NCBI GenBank assembly: GCA_003506735.1
Contig: DNYS01000053.1
Span: forward strand, 1,743-7,233
Source: Nitrospinota bacterium
GTDB lineage: Bacteria > UBA8248
Direction of reading: 5' to 3'
DNA length: 5,491 nt
The notes beneath the pieces are model-generated. The model was not told the origin of the DNA and did no database searches. It saw only the letters and a list, made by a program, of their open reading frames with translations. This document shows, in pieces, positions 5,000 to 5,491 of the stretch. Both the position numbers and the translations under genes were made by a program. How positions within the stretch are numbered: the first letter of the stretch is position 1; each line of letters begins with the position of its first letter.

Positions 5000-5491
5000 A
5001 TGAGCGTTGAATTCGATCTGGACCGCATCTATTGCATCATCCGGGATCATTTCAAGGAGGCCGGCCAAGCGCCCCACTACACCGAACTGGCCCGGGAGAT
5101 GGGGGTCACCCCCGACGAGGGGCGCCTAGCGCTCCATGCGCTGATGGACAGCCCGTTTCCCTGCTGGCTCCATCCCGGAACGGACTATATCGGTTCGTTC
5201 CCCCCGTTTTCGAACATTCCCACCCAGTACCGCATCTCAGTGGGCGGGATGGATAAATGGTTCGCCCAGTGCGGCTTCGAGGCGCTGGCGATGCGCTGGC
5301 TCTTTCCGGGGGAGCGGGTGAGCATCGATTCCCTTTGCCTGAACTCGGGCGGACCGATTCGGATCGAAATGCGCGACGAGGAGCTTCTTTCGGCCGATCC
5401 GGAGACGATCTACGGCTACGTGGCCGTTCCCTTCTCGAAGTGGCGGGCGAACCTGCCCTTCGCCTGAAGCACGATGAACCTCTTCCGGTCG
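5000..5491 (+). CDS. MerB-like (organomercurial lyase family) protein with in-frame UGA, probable selenoprotein (3' partial)
   Basis: MerB cleaves carbon-mercury bonds using Cys96, Asp99 and Cys159 (E. coli plasmid R831b numbering). This gene starts at ATG 5000 with GGGGAGG seven bases upstream. Residues 7-55 look like the MerB N-terminal winged-helix part. Residues 66-80 (GSFPPFSNIPTQYRI) lead into KWFAQCGFEAL, matching MerB's YAWCALD block: Cys91 is equivalent to Cys96, and Glu94 takes the place of Asp99. Cys113 in IDSLCLNSGGP matches Cys117. At codon 156 (5465-5467) there is TGA, then STMNLFRS to the window end, which aligns with MerB's block after Cys159 (CHVHFFAS). Spacings agree: 91 to 113 to 156 here, against 96 to 117 to 159. 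The TGA is therefore read as selenocysteine replacing Cys159. The remaining C-terminus lies beyond the window. The substrate may be an organomercurial or another organometal. The alternative is a true 155-residue truncation lacking the second catalytic thiol. Confidence 0.8.
5465..5467 (+). other. Probable selenocysteine codon (in-frame UGA)
   Basis: This TGA sits at codon 156 of the MerB-like gene, at the place of MerB's catalytic Cys159. The frame remains open for the eight codons left in the window, and these keep a MerB-like pattern (TMNLFRS against HVHFFAS). Replacement of a catalytic Cys by Sec is the usual pattern in selenoproteins. Confidence 0.75.
5479..5491 (+). promoter_or_regulatory. 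Possible 5' half of a bacterial SECIS hairpin, cut by the window edge
   Basis: After the TGA, CCUCUUCC (5479-5486) could be the 5' arm and GGUC (5487-5490) the apical loop of a SelB-binding hairpin. The loop would begin about 20 bases after the UGA, within the range of bacterial SECIS elements, and GGUC resembles the E. coli fdhF loop. The 3' arm would start with G5491 and cannot be seen, so the pairing is not shown. Confidence 0.35.

Overview
This is a GC-rich bacterial chromosomal segment with compact genes and AGGAG-type ribosome sites. It also has one probable UGA selenocysteine codon, so the host should encode SelA, SelB, SelC and SelD. The mix of a receiver-TPR protein, a nitronate monooxygenase-like flavoprotein and a MerB relative fits an uncultured or environmental lineage related to Desulfobacterota, Tectomicrobia or Rokubacteria. 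That placement is a weak inference, and nothing in the window fixes the taxon.

Layout. (1) Bases 1-1134, plus strand: the 3' part of a response-regulator receiver plus TPR-repeat protein whose start lies before the window. (2) Bases 1174-1868, minus strand: an isolated gene resembling phage Mu gp27 (DUF3486), followed by a small ORF joined to it by a TGATG stop/start overlap. (3) Bases 1869-2234: an AT-rich divergent intergenic region. It holds a near-consensus sigma70 promoter facing right, an upstream T-tract, an inverted repeat, a leader hairpin with a GAAA loop and a tandem 10-bp repeat. (4) Bases 2235-4040, plus strand: a nitronate monooxygenase-like flavoprotein, then an apparently exported metallo-beta-lactamase-fold protein. 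The latter has an eroded HxHxDH motif and a signal peptide that appears frameshifted away from its ATG. (5) Bases 4126-4950: a class I SAM-dependent methyltransferase. (6) Bases 5000 to the window end: a MerB (organomercurial lyase)-like gene.

The most notable item is the MerB-like gene. Its in-frame TGA at 5465-5467 falls where MerB has catalytic Cys159. The frame stays open to the window end, and the residues after the TGA still look like the MerB block that follows Cys159. I read it as a selenocysteine codon, so the gene is probably a selenoprotein lyase that would normally be called as a truncated 155-residue protein. The last visible bases could form the 5' arm and a GGUC loop of a bacterial SECIS hairpin cut by the window edge.

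The flavoprotein and MBL-fold genes look like one transcription unit driven from the promoter at 2137-2165. The methyltransferase and MerB-like genes lie close downstream on the same strand, with gaps of 85 and 49 bases and their own ribosome sites. They may be co-transcribed, but a shared pathway is not demonstrated.
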